DNA of 64,000 nucleotides from Marinimicrococcus flavescens (GCA_029211145.1 JARGEQ010000091.1:1-64000); one strand, 5' to 3'; shown: positions 38,512 through 49,490, numbered from the stretch's first letter. Program-made: numbers and translations. Notes: a model not told the origin generated them from the sequence alone.

Positions 38512-39678
38512 CTACCCCGCGAGATGGCGGCGGATGCGCTCGCAGGCCTCCTGGATCTGCTCGGTGGAGGCGGCGTAGGAGAAGCGCACATAGCCTTCGC
38601 CGTGGATGCCGAAGCTGGTGCCGCTGATGATGGCGACACCGGTCTCGTTCAAAAGCTCGTCCTGGAGCTGGCGCGCGCTCTTGCCCGTCCCCTCGATGTT
38701 GGGGAAGGCGTAGAACGCGCCACCCGGCTTGACGCAGCGGAAGCCCGGGATGCGGTTGAGCTCGTCGACGATCACGTGGCGCCGCGCGTCGAACGCCTCG
38801 ACCATCTCGCCCACGCTGCCCTGCGGGCCCTCGAGCGCCTCGATTCCGGCGAACTGGGTGGCGGCGTTGACGCAGGAATGGGTGTTGATGGCGAGCCGCG
38901 TGGCGTGCTCGGCGAGCTTGCCCGGCCACACCCCCCAGCCAAGCCGCCAGCCGGTCATGGCGTAGGTCTTGGACCAGCCGTCGAGAAGGATGAGGCGGTC
39001 CTCGATCTCGGGGTAGGCGGTGAGCGAGGCGTGGGGCACGCCGTCGTAGCACATCCGCGCATAGATCTCGTCGGACATGACGGCGACGTCGGGATGCTTC
39101 TCCAGCCCCTTCACGAACTTGTCGAGCTCTTCCTTGGGGACCACGCCGCCGGTCGGGTTGGCCGGGCTGTTGACGATGATCAGCCGGGTCCTGGGCGTGA
39201 TCTGCGCCAGCACCTCCTCGGCCGAGAAGGCGAAGCCCTTGTCCTCGTGCAGGGCGATCGGCACGGCCTTGGCCCCGGTCCACTCGATCAGCGAGCGGTA
39301 GATGGGAAAGCCCGGGTCGGGATACATGATCTCCGCCCCCGGCTCGCCGAACATGGCGATGGCGAAGAACATGGTGACCTTGCCGCCGGGCACGCAGACG
39401 ATCCGCTCGGGATCGACCTCGACATTGCGGCGCAGCTTCATGTCGGCGGCCACCGCCTCGCGCAGCTTGAGGATGCCGTTGGCCGGGGTGTAGCCGTGAT
39501 GGCCGTCGCGCAGGGCCTTGACGGCCGCCTCGACGATGTTGGGCGGGGTCGGGAAGTCCGGCTGGCCGATGCCCAGATTGATGATGCTCTTGCCGGCCTG
39601 GGCGAGCTTTGTGGCGCGGGCCAGCACCTCGAAGGCGCTCTCGGTGCCAAGACGCGACATGGCGGCGGCAAGCTGCAT
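38512..39678 (-). CDS. Class I pyridoxal-phosphate aminotransferase (aspartate aminotransferase-like)
   Basis: Fold-type I aminotransferase of subgroup I-gamma (AspC/AAT type of proteobacteria and archaea), 388 residues. It has GIGQPDFPTPPNIVEAA at the N-terminus, NSPANPTGG, SDEIYARM, and Lys237 in GWSKTYAMTGWRLGW as the PLP lysine; the carboxylate-binding Arg is in GYVRFSYA near 366. It transfers amino groups between 2-oxo acids such as 2-oxoglutarate; aspartate or aromatic substrates are both possible. GAGG five bases before the ATG at 39678 fixes the start. Confidence 0.9.
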   Translation of the reverse strand: MQLAAAMSRLGTESAFEVLARATKLAQAGKSIINLGIGQPDFPTPPNIVEAAVKALRDGHHGYTPANGILKLREAVAADMKLRRNVEVDPERIVCVPGGKVTMFFAIAMFGEPGAEIMYPDPGFPIYRSLIEWTGAKAVPIALHEDKGFAFSAEEVLAQITPRTRLIIVNSPANPTGGVVPKEELDKFVKGLEKHPDVAVMSDEIYARMCYDGVPHASLTAYPEIEDRLILLDGWSKTYAMTGWRLGWGVWPGKLAEHATRLAINTHSCVNAATQFAGIEALEGPQGSVGEMVEAFDARRHVIVDELNRIPGFRCVKPGGAFYAFPNIEGTGKSARQLQDELLNETGVAIISGTSFGIHGEGYVRFSYAASTEQIQEACERIRRHLAG

Positions 39679-39817
39679 GATCCTCGATCCTTCCCCGATT
39701 CGACCGGGCGGCACCATGCCACCGCCTCCCGCGCGCGGCAATGCGCCCCGGAGCGGTGCGCGACAGGCGCTGCGCCCGGGGCTAAGAAGGAAGGATGGGG
39801 GGCAGGGAGCCGTCGCC

Positions 39818-41509
39818 ATGAGCAAGGATCAGCCGGGATCGCCCGCACTCCGTCTGGCGGCCGCCATCCCGCGGATCAGGATCGCCTATCTCTCCATGGA
39901 GATCGGGCTGCGCCCGGAGATGCGGACCTATGGCGGCGGGCTCGGCATGCTGGCCGGCGACAGCGCCCGCGCCGCGGCCGATCTCGAGATCCCCATGGTG
40001 TTCGTGAGCCTGGTGAGCCGCGAGGGCTATCTACGCCAGGAGATCGACGAGGCCGGCCGCCAGGTCGAGTGGCCCGATCCCTGGGACCCGGAGCAGTGGA
40101 CCGAGCCGCTCGGCGCCAAGGTGGCCGTCGCGCTGGAGGGCCGCGAGGTGTGGGTGCGCCCCTGGCTCTACCATGTGGCCGGCAGGCTCGGCTTCGAGGC
40201 CCCGGTGATCCTGCTCGACACGGACCTTCCCGAGAACGACCCGCGCGACCGCACCCTCACCCACCGCCTCTATGCCGGCGACCACGCCTGGCGGCTGAAG
40301 CAGGAGGCGGTGCTGGGAATAGGCGGGGTGCGCATCCTGCGCGCCCTGGGCTTCGATCCCGACACCTTCCACATGAACGAGGGGCACGCGGCCCTGTTGG
40401 CGCTCGAGCTGCTTCGCCACCGGCCGGGCGACGTGCAGGCGGTGCGCGAGCAGTGCATCTTCACCACCCACACGCCCGTGGAGGCGGGCCACGACCGCTT
40501 TCCCTGGGACGTGGTCGAGCGGGTGCTGGGCAGCGAGGTGGCGGTGGCCGATCTCAGGACCCATTGCCGCGAGGACAGCCTCAACATGACGCGCCTCGCC
40601 CTCGAGCTCTCGGGCTTCGTCAACGGTGTCGCCAAGCGGCACGCGCTCACGTCGGCGCGCATGTTCCCCGGCGTCCGGGTGCGCGCCATCACCAACGGCG
40701 TGCACGGCCCCACCTGGGCCGCGCCCTCGATCGCCGCCCTCTACGACCGCCATCTGCCGGACTGGCGGCACGAGCCGGAGATCCTGGTGCGCGCCGACTA
40801 CCTGCCGGACGACGCGATGTGGGCCGCCCACGAGGAGGCGAGGCGGGCGCTGCTGGCCGAGGTCGAGGCGCGCAACGGCCGGCGCCTGTCGCCGGATCTG
40901 GCGCTCGTCGGTTTCGCCCGGCGCATGACCGGCTACAAGCGGCCCGGGCTGCTGTTCGAGGATCCCGACCGGCTGCTGGCGATCCACGGGCGAACGCCCA
41001 TGGCGGTGCTGGTGGCCGGCAAGGCGCATCCGGCCGATACCGGCGGCAAGGCGGCGATCCACCACATCCACCAGATGGCCGAGCGGCTGCGCGGGAAGCT
41101 CGAGGTGGTGTTCCTCGAGGATTACGGCATGGCCCTGGGCAAGCTCATGACCGGCGGCTGCGATATCTGGCTCAACACGCCGCTGCCGCCCATGGAGGCT
41201 TCGGGCACCTCGGGCATGAAGGCGGCGCTCAACGGTGTCTTGAACCTCAGCGTGCTGGACGGCTGGTGGCTCGAGGGCTGCGTGGAAGGCGAGACCGGCT
41301 GGGCCATCGGCGATGGTGCCGGGGGGGCGCTGCACGGGCAGGACGCCGCCGCGCTCTTCGCCACGCTCGGGGACACCGTGCTGCCGCTCTACCATGGCGA
41401 CCGGAAGCGCTGGATCGGCATGATGAAGGAAGCCGTCTCCAAGCTCGGCTCGACCTTCAACGCCCACCGGATGATGCGCCGCTACGCGACGGAGGCCTAT
41501 CTGCGCTGA
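39818..41509 (+). CDS. glgP: Alpha-glucan (glycogen/maltodextrin) phosphorylase
   Basis: Phosphorolytic enzyme releasing glucose 1-phosphate from alpha-1,4-glucan. The 563-residue chain is the short TIGR02094-type phosphorylase. Signatures: AYLSMEIGLRPEM and TYGGGLGMLAGD at the N-terminus, NEGHAALLALE, TTHTPVEAGHDRFP, GFARRMTGYKRPGLL and EASGTSGMKAALNG with the PLP lysine at about 468. The gene diverges from the aminotransferase across a 139-base gap. No glycogen synthase gene is nearby. Confidence 0.9.
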   Translation: MSKDQPGSPALRLAAAIPRIRIAYLSMEIGLRPEMRTYGGGLGMLAGDSARAAADLEIPMVFVSLVSREGYLRQEIDEAGRQVEWPDPWDPEQWTEPLGAKVAVALEGREVWVRPWLYHVAGRLGFEAPVILLDTDLPENDPRDRTLTHRLYAGDHAWRLKQEAVLGIGGVRILRALGFDPDTFHMNEGHAALLALELLRHRPGDVQAVREQCIFTTHTPVEAGHDRFPWDVVERVLGSEVAVADLRTHCREDSLNMTRLALELSGFVNGVAKRHALTSARMFPGVRVRAITNGVHGPTWAAPSIAALYDRHLPDWRHEPEILVRADYLPDDAMWAAHEEARRALLAEVEARNGRRLSPDLALVGFARRMTGYKRPGLLFEDPDRLLAIHGRTPMAVLVAGKAHPADTGGKAAIHHIHQMAERLRGKLEVVFLEDYGMALGKLMTGGCDIWLNTPLPPMEASGTSGMKAALNGVLNLSVLDGWWLEGCVEGETGWAIGDGAGGALHGQDAAALFATLGDTVLPLYHGDRKRWIGMMKEAVSKLGSTFNAHRMMRRYATEAYLR

Positions 41510-41570
41510 GGGGTTCCGGGCAGCCTCGGGCCGTGTCATGAGCAACGGCACACATCCAAGGGAGGTGGCG

Positions 41571-42716
41571 ATGCGCCCTGAGAGCGACGCCTGGAATCGA
41601 GCGCTGACCGGCGAGCCCGACGGGCTCTCGCGGATCGACACACCGTCGCTGGTCCTGGACCTGGACGCTTTCGAGGCCAATGTCGCGACCATGGCGCGGC
41701 TCGCCCGCGAGCGCGGCATCGGCCTGCGGCCGCACGCCAAGACCCACAAATGTGCCAGTATCGCGCGGCGCCAGCTCCAGGCCGGCGCCGTCGGCCTGTG
41801 CTGCGCCAAGCTCGGCGAGGCCGAGGCGCTGGCAGCGGAAGGCATCGAGCCGCTGCTGATCACCGCCCCGGTCTCGGCCGAAAGCAAGATCGCGCGGCTG
41901 ATCGCCCTCAACGCCCGGGTGCGCGGGCTCGCGGTGGTGGTCGAGGAGCCGGAGAACGTCAAGGCGCTGGGCGAGGCTGCGGCCGCCGCCGGCCAGACGC
42001 TCGACGTGCTGATCGTCAACGATGTGGGCTCGCATCGCTTCGGCGTTCCCACGGTCGAGGCGGCGGTGGAGCTCGGCCGGCTGATCGCCGAACAGCCGGC
42101 GCTGCGGCTTGGCGGCATTCAGGGCTATGCCGGCCGGATCCAGCACATCACCGGCTACGAGGAGCGCCGCCTGCTGTCGCGCAGCGCCGCGGCGCATCTG
42201 GGCGCCGTGCGGGATGCGCTGCGCGAGGCGGGGCTGCCCTGCCCGGTGGTCACCGGCGCCGGCACCGGCACCCACGATTTCGACCACGAGGGCGGCGTGT
42301 TCACCGACCTGCAGGTTGGCTCCTACATCTTCATGGACGCCGACTACGATGCGGTGGCGCTCACCCCCGACGGCTCGCGGCGCTTTTCCAACGCCCTCTT
42401 CGTGCTGACCCGGGTCACGAGCTGCCAGCACGACGGCTTCGCCACCACCGATGCCGGCTCCAAATGCTTCGCCCTCGACGGGCCGCCGCCGCGGATCGCC
42501 CGCGGTGCCCCGCAAGCCAGCCGCTACGGCATGTTCGGCGACCAGTTCGGCAAGGTGGAGCTGCCGGACGGCGGGCGGCTGCCGGTGGGCACGCTCCTGA
42601 CGGTGGTGCCCTCGCACTGCGATCCCACCGTCAACCTCTATGACGCCATCGTCTGCGTGCGCGGCGGCAAGGTCGAGGCGATCTGGCCGATCGAGGGGCG
42701 CGGCCGGACCGACTGA
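41571..42716 (+). CDS. DSD1-family PLP enzyme (D-threonine aldolase / D-serine dehydratase-like)
   Basis: Fold-type III alanine racemase-like PLP enzyme, 381 residues. It has IDTPSLVLDLDAFEAN, the PLP lysine Lys57 in RPHAKTHK, GGIQGYAG and, near 348-350, a His-x-Cys (PSHCDPTVN) that binds metal in the DSD1 family. Members act as D-threonine aldolases, D-serine dehydratases or 3-hydroxyaspartate aldolases; I cannot choose between them. The ATG at 41571 has GGGAGG 7 bases upstream, preferred over an ATG 11 codons earlier. Confidence 0.87.
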   Translation: MRPESDAWNRALTGEPDGLSRIDTPSLVLDLDAFEANVATMARLARERGIGLRPHAKTHKCASIARRQLQAGAVGLCCAKLGEAEALAAEGIEPLLITAPVSAESKIARLIALNARVRGLAVVVEEPENVKALGEAAAAAGQTLDVLIVNDVGSHRFGVPTVEAAVELGRLIAEQPALRLGGIQGYAGRIQHITGYEERRLLSRSAAAHLGAVRDALREAGLPCPVVTGAGTGTHDFDHEGGVFTDLQVGSYIFMDADYDAVALTPDGSRRFSNALFVLTRVTSCQHDGFATTDAGSKCFALDGPPPRIARGAPQASRYGMFGDQFGKVELPDGGRLPVGTLLTVVPSHCDPTVNLYDAIVCVRGGKVEAIWPIEGRGRTD

Positions 42717-42734
42717 GCGGAGCCGCCCGGGACG

Positions 42735-42881
42735 TCAGACGTTCTGGGCCACCGCCGCGACGATCAGGATCCACAGCAGGAAGATGCCGCCCAGCACCGG
42801 GCCGAGCAGACCGAAGGTCTCCGGCGCCGGCTGCGGCGCGGGCTGGGCGGGGTGGCTGCTGGCGGTGGGCGTGGAGCTCAT
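42735..42881 (-). CDS. Small membrane protein
   Basis: A short 48-residue frame with a Pro/Ala/Ser-rich N-terminus and one membrane helix near the C-terminus (about 26-45, LGPVLGGIFLLWILIVAAVA). No family is recognised. The start is uncertain: an upstream ATG at 42938 would give 67 residues, with a strong AGGAGG lying only one base before that ATG, which is too close for ideal function. Convergent to the DSD1-family gene. Confidence 0.5.
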   Translation of the reverse strand: MSSTPTASSHPAQPAPQPAPETFGLLGPVLGGIFLLWILIVAAVAQNV

Positions 42882-42944
42882 CGACGGCGCAATTCCAGAT
42901 GGGTTCAGATCAGGGTCGTGGTCGCAGAATTGGCGCATTCCTCC

Positions 42945-42956
42945 TCTTGTACAAGA
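42945..42956. promoter_or_regulatory. 12-bp palindrome in the region upstream of the HWE kinase operon
   Basis: TCTTGTACAAGA is a perfect palindrome in the 254-base gap between the small membrane protein gene and the kinase operon, in a locally AT-richer stretch. Such dyads are typical operators, but no matching regulator is known to me. Confidence 0.3.
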
Positions 42957-43135
42957 AGCATTTGTCCATCAATTTCGCCCATTGCGTGAAAAGGCTCCGA
43001 GTGTGGTGGAGCTGCCGCGAGGGCTGGTGGCCGCATCGACGGCGGTGCCGGAGCTGAGCTAGATTGATGGTCGGCAGGATCCGATCCGCCTGCCGGGAGG
43101 ACCATCGCCGCTGCGCGGCGCAACCGGAAGGGCGC

Positions 43136-44737
43136 ATGAAGGGCGAGCACGTGGCCGCGCCGGTCGGCATCGGGCCCGGGGGGACCAGGAGCCTGACACT
43201 GGCGTCGGGCGAGAACCCGATGATCCTCGCCGACGCCATCCCGCATCTGGTGTGGATGGCCGACGCGGAAGGCTCGATCTTCTGGTTCAATCGCCGCTGG
43301 TACGAATATACCGGAACGGGCCCGGAGCAGATGACGGGCTGGGGCTGGCAGTCGGTTCATGACCCGGCCGAGCTGCCGCGCGTTCTCGAGGAGTATCGCG
43401 CAGGGCTGGCGCGCGGCACGAGCTTCGAGATGCTCTTTCCCTTGCGCGGCGCGGACGGCAGCTTCCGCCGCTTCCTCACCCGGGTGGAGCCCTTTCTCGC
43501 CGGGCGCGACGGCACGGTCCGCTGGGTGGGCACCAACACCGACGTCACGCGCCAGGTAGAGGCCGAGCGGGCCCTGCGCGAGGAGACGAGGCGCCTCGAC
43601 ACGCTGAACCGGGTAGCCGCCCTGCTGGCGGCCGAGCTGGACCTGGAGAAGCTCGTCCAGGCTATCACCGATGCCTCGGTGGCACTGGCCGGGGCGCAGT
43701 TCGGCGCCTTCTTCCACAATGTCGAGCGCGAGGGCGGCGAGGCCTACACGCTCTACACGCTCTCGGGCGCCTCGCGGGACGACTTCGCCGGCTTTCCCAT
43801 GCCGCGCAACACGCCGATCTTCGGTCCGACCTTTTGCGGCGAGCGGGTGGTGCGCTACGACGACGTTCTGGCGGATCCGGATTACGGCACCATGGCGCCC
43901 TATTTCGGCCTGCCTCCGGGCCATCTGCCGGTGCGCAGCTACCTCGCGGCACCGGTCGTGGCGCGCTGCGGCGAGGTCCTGGGCGGGATCTTCCTGGCGC
44001 ATGGCGAGCCGGGAATGTTCAGCAAGGAGGCCGAGCAGCTGATCGTCGGCGTGGCAGCGCAGGCGGCGATCGCCATCGACAATGCGCGCCTGTTCCAGGA
44101 GGCGAAGCGCGAGCTGGCGGAGCGCCAGCGGGCCGAGGAGCAGCAGCGGCTGCTGCTCAACGAGCTCAATCACCGGGTCAAGAACACGCTCGCCACCGTC
44201 CATTCGATCGCCACCCAGACCTTGCAGACGGCGGTGCATCCCCAGGCCTTCACCGATGCGTTCGTGGCGCGTCTCCTTGCCCTTTCGCACGCCCACGACC
44301 TGCTCAACGGCGGCGGCTGGCAGGGCGCCTGGCTGCGCGCCGTGCTGGAGCGGGCCCTGGCCCCGCATGGCGGAACCGAGGACGGCCGCGTCAGGCTGGA
44401 AGGCGAGAATGTCTGGCTGGAGCCCCAGGTGGCGCTGGCCTTCGGCATGGCTTTCCACGAGCTGGTCACCAATGCCGCCAAGTATGGAGCGCTGTCGACG
44501 GCCCAGGGCCGGGTCACGGTGAGCTGGCGGCGCGAGCCCGGCGAGGGCGGCACGCGGCTGCGGCTGCTGTGGGTCGAGGAAGGCGGGCCGCCCGTGCGCC
44601 GGCCGGCGCGCCGCGGGTTCGGCTCGAGACTGATCGAGCGCGGGCTTTCCTACCAGCTCCGTGGCGAGGCCAGCCTCACCTTCGCGCCCGAAGGGCTGCG
44701 CTGCGAGGTGAGCATGATGCTGCCCGACGCGCCATGA
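43136..44737 (+). CDS. HWE-family sensor histidine kinase with PAS and GAF domains
   Basis: Soluble sensor kinase of 533 residues. A PAS domain spans about 25-150 (AIPHLVWMADAEGSIFWFN... GTNTDVTRQVEAERAL), a GAF domain about 165-320, then the HWE dimerisation domain with the phospho-accepting His346 in NELNHRVKNTLA, and an ATPase domain from about 410 with HELVTNAAKYGALS and GFGSRLIERGL. These features place it in the HWE/HisKA_2 group common in alphaproteobacterial general stress and light signalling. The ATG at 43136 with GGAAG upstream is preferred over an in-frame start 24 codons earlier. Its stop overlaps the receiver gene start. Confidence 0.9.
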   Translation: MKGEHVAAPVGIGPGGTRSLTLASGENPMILADAIPHLVWMADAEGSIFWFNRRWYEYTGTGPEQMTGWGWQSVHDPAELPRVLEEYRAGLARGTSFEMLFPLRGADGSFRRFLTRVEPFLAGRDGTVRWVGTNTDVTRQVEAERALREETRRLDTLNRVAALLAAELDLEKLVQAITDASVALAGAQFGAFFHNVEREGGEAYTLYTLSGASRDDFAGFPMPRNTPIFGPTFCGERVVRYDDVLADPDYGTMAPYFGLPPGHLPVRSYLAAPVVARCGEVLGGIFLAHGEPGMFSKEAEQLIVGVAAQAAIAIDNARLFQEAKRELAERQRAEEQQRLLLNELNHRVKNTLATVHSIATQTLQTAVHPQAFTDAFVARLLALSHAHDLLNGGGWQGAWLRAVLERALAPHGGTEDGRVRLEGENVWLEPQVALAFGMAFHELVTNAAKYGALSTAQGRVTVSWRREPGEGGTRLRLLWVEEGGPPVRRPARRGFGSRLIERGLSYQLRGEASLTFAPEGLRCEVSMMLPDAP

Positions 44738-45111
44738 GCACGGTATCGCCCGCGGCGGGCCCTGCGGTGCTGGTGGTGGAAGACGAGGCGCTCGTCCTCA
44801 TGCTCATCGAGGAGACGCTGACCGACCACGGCTTTTGCCCGGTGGGGCCGGCGAGCCGGCTGGCCGAGGCCCTGGAGCTGGCCGCGACCCGGCGGCTCGA
44901 CGCCGCGGTCCTCGACATCAACCTCAATGGCGAGGAAGTCTTTCCGGTCGTCGAGCTGCTGGCGGCGCGGGGCGTGCCGTTCCTGTTCCTTACCGGCTAC
45001 GGACGCAAGGGGCTGCGCGGCCGGTGGAGCAATGCGCCGGTGATGCAAAAGCCGTTCGCGCCCGACGAGCTGGTCCGCCGGCTCGGCCAGTTGATCGTCC
45101 CTTCGCCGTGA
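44734..45111 (+). CDS. Single-domain response regulator
   Basis: A 125-residue receiver domain with no output domain. The acidic pair is in VLVVEDEALVLML, the phospho-accepting Asp in AVLDINLNGEEV, the Thr in FLFLTGYG and the Lys in VMQKPFAP. ATG overlaps the stop of the upstream kinase (ATGA) and the stop overlaps the start of the next kinase (GTGA), so all three should be made together and the receiver probably mediates between the two kinases. Confidence 0.92.
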   Translation: MSTVSPAAGPAVLVVEDEALVLMLIEETLTDHGFCPVGPASRLAEALELAATRRLDAAVLDINLNGEEVFPVVELLAARGVPFLFLTGYGRKGLRGRWSNAPVMQKPFAPDELVRRLGQLIVPSP

Positions 45112-47576
45112 GGCTGCCGCGTGGCTTGGCGGGCCGGATCCGCCGGCGGCTGCGCCCGCTCGCGATCCTGTTCTGGGCCAGCCTGGTGCTCCCGGGAGCG
45201 GTGGCGGCGGCGATCGCCTGGAACAACCATAACCGCACCCTGGCGGAGGCCGATGCCCGGGCGCAGCAGACGGTGTCCATCCTCGAGGAGCATGCGCTGC
45301 GCATGTTCGAGGCGCAGCTCGGCGCCATCGCGGCGGTCGAGGCGCGAATCGCAGGTATGGACTGGCAGCAGATCGGGACGTCCGAGGAGGTCCACCGGCT
45401 CTTGAGGTCGGTGGCGCAGGACACGCCGCATATCGACGGCATGTGGCTGGTGGCGCCGGACGGGCACGGTGCCAACAGCGCCGACTTCTTCCCGGTGCCG
45501 CGCGTCGACACCAGCAGCCGTGGCTACTTCCAGGCACTGCGCCGCCGGGACGAGATCCATTTCGGCGAGATGATCCGCGGGCGGCTGAAGGGCAACCTGA
45601 ACTTCAACCTGAGCCGCCGCCGCGCCAGCGCCGACGAGGCCTTCGACGGTCTCGTGATGGTGACGATCTCGCTCGACTATCTGGCGAACTTCTGGCGCGA
45701 GGTGCTGGGCGAAGGGCCGCACAGCGTGCGGCTGCTGCGCCGGGACGGCGAGGTCGCGGCGGTCTATCCGGTGGTCGACGAGCCGCCGCCGCCGCTGGCC
45801 CGCGACGCGCCCTTCTTTGCCGCCATGGCCGGCCGCGAGGCCGGCACCTACAGCGGGCGTGCCGAGGCGGACGGCCGCGAGCGCCTCTACGCCTTCACCG
45901 CGCTCGGCGCCTTTCCCGCCTACATGGTGGTCGGTCTCGACAAGGAGACGATCCTCGCCCCCTGGCGCCGCGATGCAGGCGTGCTGGCGCTGCTCGCGGC
46001 GGTCGCCTCGATGGCGCTCGCGACCCTGGTCCGGCTCGCCCGCCGGCGCGAGCGGCTGCTCGCCCGGGAGGTCGAGCGGCGCCGGCGCGCCGAGCACTCG
46101 TTGATCGCCAAGGAAGAGCATGTGGCGGCCCTCGAGCGGGTCGAGACGGCGCTGCGGCGCAGCGAGGAGCGGTTCCGCAGCCTCTTCGAGACGCTGACCT
46201 ACGGCGTCATTTTCCATGATGCGGAGGGTTCCATCCGCTCCGCCAACGACTCGGCCGCCCAGATCCTGGGTGTCGGCGTCCAGGAGATGACACGGCGCGA
46301 CACGGCCGACCCGCGCTGGGACGTGGTGGACGGGCAGGGGCGGCCGCTCGCCCCGCACCAGTATCCCGTTGTCGTGGCGCTGCGCACCGGCCGCACAGTG
46401 CGCGGCTTCTCGCTGGGAACCTACAACCCGAAGGCCGGCGAACGCCGCTGGCTGATGGTCGACGCCGTGCCGCAGTGGCTGGACGGGCACGAGCGTCCGT
46501 CCGGTGTCGTCGTGATCTTCAGCGACGTCACCGAGCACCGGCGCGCCGAAGAGTCCCAGCGGCTGCTGCTGCGCGAGATCGACCACCGCGCCAAGAACGC
46601 GCTGGCAGTGGTGCAGGCGGTGATCCGGCTGACCCGCGCCGACACGGCCAGCGGCTTTGCCGAGGCAGTCGAGGGGAGGGTGGCGGCCCTGGCCCGCGCC
46701 CACACGCTGCTGGCCCGCCACCGCTGGGAGGGCGCCGATCTGCGGACGCTTCTGGACGAGGAGCTCGCTCCCTACGAGGGCGGCCGGGTGCAGATCGAGG
46801 GGCCGAGCACGATTTTGCGCGCCGATGCCGCCCAGCCGCTGGGCATGGTGGTGCACGAGCTGGCCACCAACGCCGCCAAGTATGGGGCTCTCTCGATGCC
46901 GGGCGGCCGGCTGGAGGTATCCTGGGAGCTTGCGACCGGCGAGCCGGGGCTGGAGTTGCGGTGGACCGAGGCCGGCGGGCCGCCGGTGGCGCAGCCGGCG
47001 CGCCAGGGATTCGGCTCGACCCTGATCGAGCAGACCGTGTGCAGCCAGCTCCACGGCAGCATCGAGCGCGACTGGCGGCCGGAGGGGCTGCGGGTGCTGG
47101 TGCGGCTGCCGGCGGGATGCCTGACCTCGGGCAGGCGGAGCGGCGAGCCGTCACCGCAGGCACGGCCGGGCGTCGCACCTGACCTCAAAGGCGCCCGCCT
47201 GCTCGTGGCGGAGGACCAGGCAGCCCTCGCCCTCGAGCTGCGCGCGGCACTGCTGACCGCCGGCTGCGAGGTGGTGGGGCCTGCCTCGAGCCTCGAGGAG
47301 GCGGCGCGGCTGGCCGTCACCTCGAGGCTGGACGGCGCGGTCCTCGACGTCGATCTGGGCGGCCGCATGATCTACCCGGTGGCGGAGATCCTGGCCGGCC
47401 GCGGCGTGCCCGTGCTGTTCTGCACGGGCTTCGGCGAGATCGACCGGCCGCCCGGCCTGGAGAAGGCGCCGCTGCTGCGCAAGCCGGTGGCGGCGGCCGA
47501 GCTGCTCGCCACCTTGGCCCACGAGATCGCCCGGGCGGCGCGGGGACCCGGCGTGGGGACACGGAGCGGCTCCTGA
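45108..47576 (+). CDS. Membrane hybrid HWE histidine kinase (Cache-PAS-HWE-receiver)
   Basis: An 822-residue hybrid kinase. A membrane helix (about 13-33), an extracytoplasmic Cache-like sensor region up to about 285, a second helix (about 290-310), a PAS domain (about 350-465), the HWE phospho-acceptor His493 in REIDHRAKNALAVV, an ATPase domain with HELATNAAKYGALS and GFGSTLIEQTV, and a C-terminal receiver from about 690 with Asp747 (LDVDLGG). It starts at a GTG that overlaps the receiver gene stop (GTGA); no ATG fits. Ligand unknown; Cache domains often bind small organic acids or amino acids. Confidence 0.88.
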   Translation: MRLPRGLAGRIRRRLRPLAILFWASLVLPGAVAAAIAWNNHNRTLAEADARAQQTVSILEEHALRMFEAQLGAIAAVEARIAGMDWQQIGTSEEVHRLLRSVAQDTPHIDGMWLVAPDGHGANSADFFPVPRVDTSSRGYFQALRRRDEIHFGEMIRGRLKGNLNFNLSRRRASADEAFDGLVMVTISLDYLANFWREVLGEGPHSVRLLRRDGEVAAVYPVVDEPPPPLARDAPFFAAMAGREAGTYSGRAEADGRERLYAFTALGAFPAYMVVGLDKETILAPWRRDAGVLALLAAVASMALATLVRLARRRERLLAREVERRRRAEHSLIAKEEHVAALERVETALRRSEERFRSLFETLTYGVIFHDAEGSIRSANDSAAQILGVGVQEMTRRDTADPRWDVVDGQGRPLAPHQYPVVVALRTGRTVRGFSLGTYNPKAGERRWLMVDAVPQWLDGHERPSGVVVIFSDVTEHRRAEESQRLLLREIDHRAKNALAVVQAVIRLTRADTASGFAEAVEGRVAALARAHTLLARHRWEGADLRTLLDEELAPYEGGRVQIEGPSTILRADAAQPLGMVVHELATNAAKYGALSMPGGRLEVSWELATGEPGLELRWTEAGGPPVAQPARQGFGSTLIEQTVCSQLHGSIERDWRPEGLRVLVRLPAGCLTSGRRSGEPSPQARPGVAPDLKGARLLVAEDQAALALELRAALLTAGCEVVGPASSLEEAARLAVTSRLDGAVLDVDLGGRMIYPVAEILAGRGVPVLFCTGFGEIDRPPGLEKAPLLRKPVAAAELLATLAHEIARAARGPGVGTRSGS

Positions 47577-47587
47577 TCGCGCCGGAT

Positions 47588-47614
47588 CGGGGCGGTGCAG
47601 GGCGCCGCGCCCCG
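47588..47614. terminator. Stem-loop between convergent kinase genes
   Basis: A 7-bp stem (CGGGGCG / CGCCCCG) with a 13-base loop, 11 bases after the stop of the membrane kinase gene and just before the convergent stop at 47626. There is no T-run. Function is inferred from position. Confidence 0.35.
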
Positions 47615-47625
47615 CCCCCCCCGCA

Positions 47626-49137
<1,512 letters not shown>

Positions 49138-49490
49138 AGGCGGCCGCCCCGCTTCACGAGGAGCCGGCGCCCGGCAGACGGGGCATGCGGCGCCGCTGCC
49201 GCCTCGAGGCGATCTCCCCGGTCGAACGCGCCTCCACGCATGTTCCCGCTGCTCCCGCCAGCCACGGACCCCTCACGCAAAAAAGAAGCCTGCCCGCCAG
49301 AATAGCGGAGGCCCGGGGCAGATTCCATCCAGCGATGGCGCGCCACATCCGGCCGCAATCCGCATCGGCGCGGCGAACGCCCGCCAGTCTTGACGACCGC
49401 CTTCCCGCAACTCAGGATAGATAAAGCCAGGCGCCCGCACGCCTGCCCGATCCTTGACATTGTCGATATCCCAGGGCTTTACCCCCTAGA
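49138..49490. other. Intergenic region ending in the leader of CRISPR array 1
   Basis: This stretch has no gene I can support. Its last 60 bases are the array leader described separately. The rest is GC-rich with an A-run (AAAAAA near 49280) and shows nothing conserved that I recognise; it should contain the promoter of the hybrid kinase on the minus strand. Confidence 0.5.
49454..49482 (+). promoter_or_regulatory. Leader promoter of CRISPR array 1
   Basis: TTGACA (49454-49459) and CTTTAC (49477-49482) lie 17 bases apart; the first repeat begins 8 bases after the second hexamer. The same elements at the same spacing precede array 2, and TTGACATTGT and CCTAGA are shared by the two leaders. 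This is the likely promoter of the precursor CRISPR RNA. Confidence 0.65.

Noticed and set aside
38125..41541. An open frame of over 1100 codons crossing the aminotransferase and phosphorylase genes
   Set aside because: It is antisense to the first and out of frame to the second, with no recognisable domain; both real genes have catalytic motifs.
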